A stretch of 15,466 bases of DNA, from the NCBI GenBank assembly GCA_029882335.1, contig JAOUKW010000056.1:1-15466 (forward strand), given 5' to 3'. Below are positions 15,000-15,466 of the stretch, in pieces. Every line of letters starts with the position of its first letter. The first letter of the stretch is position 1. The notes below the pieces were generated by a model. The model saw only the letters and a list, made by a program, of their open reading frames with translations, ran no database searches and was not told where the DNA came from. Origin of the DNA: Candidatus Heimdallarchaeota archaeon. Lineage in GTDB: Archaea > Asgardarchaeota > Heimdallarchaeia > Heimdallarchaeales > Kariarchaeaceae. Position numbers and translations under genes: made by a program.

Positions 15000-15395
15000 A
15001 TGGGTAGTAAACATTCTGTTCGATTTGATGTTCGATTTCGAGATACAGACGCCATGGGACACGTTAATAATGCTGTATTTGCTACTTATTTAGAATCAGT
15101 ACGAATTAATTGGTATAACTCATTAGAGCAAAGTAAAATTCCAGAAATGATACTTGCTAGATTAGAAATTGATTATAAATTACCAATAAAGATTGAGCAC
15201 AAGATTCAAGTGGATATGTGGGTATCGAAGATTGGTACTAAATCATGGACTTTTGAATATGAAATTATGGATTATACCAACAATCAAACTTTTGCTATTG
15301 CAAAAACAGTGATAGTATGTTATGACTATAAAGAACACAGATCAATTCCTATACCTGAATTCATGAAGTCTGAAGTTGAAAAACTTGTCATTTAA
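15000..15395 (+). CDS. Hotdog-fold acyl-CoA thioesterase (4HBT / YbgC-FadM type)
   Basis: A 131-residue single hotdog domain, the normal length for this family, which hydrolyses acyl-CoA thioesters to free acid and CoA in the cytoplasm, usually as a dimer of dimers. The N-terminal strand and helix carry the diagnostic RFRDTDAMGHVNNAVFATYLE (12-32) with the catalytic Asp17 and the Gly-His-Val-Asn-Asn turn (20-24). The following strands (KIEHKIQVDMWVSKIG, SWTFEYEI) match the rest of the fold. Substrate chain length cannot be read from the sequence; 4-hydroxybenzoyl-CoA and medium/long acyl-CoA are family possibilities. It may clear acyl-CoAs alongside the acyl-CoA dehydrogenase, though they are 8 kb apart. 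It starts at 15000 and shares a 136-base divergent promoter region with msrA; a TTTTAATTAC stretch (14969-14978) about 26 bases upstream is a possible TATA box. Confidence 0.94.
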   Translation: MGSKHSVRFDVRFRDTDAMGHVNNAVFATYLESVRINWYNSLEQSKIPEMILARLEIDYKLPIKIEHKIQVDMWVSKIGTKSWTFEYEIMDYTNNQTFAIAKTVIVCYDYKEHRSIPIPEFMKSEVEKLVI

Positions 15396-15466
15396 TAGAG
15401 ATTAGAACAGTTTCTGATAAAAATTGTATAATTTGATCCTGAACTTCATTATTTTTGAGTATCCCT

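Noticed and set aside
1..15466. Integrated mobile element or defence island
   Set aside because: No transposase, integrase, terminal repeats, toxin-antitoxin pair or nuclease gene is visible; the genes are mostly metabolic, membrane or signalling types.

Overview
The window comes from an AT-rich archaeon. The evidence is a tRNA gene of archaeal sequence type, TATA-like boxes centred about 24-25 bases before many start codons (leaderless transcription), and Shine-Dalgarno sites mainly in front of genes inside operons. Several proteins are of bacterial or eukaryotic flavour: a bacterial-type GlyA, an acyl-CoA dehydrogenase, a hybrid histidine kinase, and a HEAT protein with the four His-Glu pairs of eukaryotic deoxyhypusine hydroxylase. 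This mix suggests an Asgard-like or other mesophilic archaeon, but the lineage is an inference and no marker gene here settles it.

Layout, left to right. (1) 1-1059: the end of an unrecognised gene, translationally coupled to a HEAT-like protein. (2) 1154-2643, minus strand: serine hydroxymethyltransferase and tRNA-Leu(CAG). (3) 2712-5308: a six-helix membrane protein (minus), the deoxyhypusine-hydroxylase-like protein (plus), and a DUF4239/bestrophin-like membrane protein (minus). (4) 5506-7284: acyl-CoA dehydrogenase (plus) converging on a stand-alone LON substrate-binding-domain protein (minus), with 3 bases between the stops. (5) 7445-8416: a PAP2-family membrane phosphatase. (6) 8427-10948, minus strand: a flotillin/SPFH gene followed by an NfeD/YuaF/YqiJ-like partner. 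Both carry Asp-rich segments resembling calcium-binding sequence, and the partner's segment is encoded by a nearly perfect 39-bp tandem repeat. (7) 11324-14240: an unrecognised membrane protein and a soluble PAS-PAS-kinase-receiver protein. (8) 14333-15395: divergent methionine sulfoxide reductase A and a hotdog thioesterase.

Most genes are single transcription units with their own promoters. The supported operons are the truncated gene plus HEAT gene, and flotillin plus NfeD. Working links are limited. Flotillin and NfeD-like protein probably form a membrane-organising complex. Acyl-CoA dehydrogenase and the hotdog thioesterase both act on acyl-CoAs but are not adjacent. The best candidates for something new are the DOHH-like protein, since hypusine occurs in some archaea without a recognised hydroxylase, and the acidic flotillin/NfeD pair.
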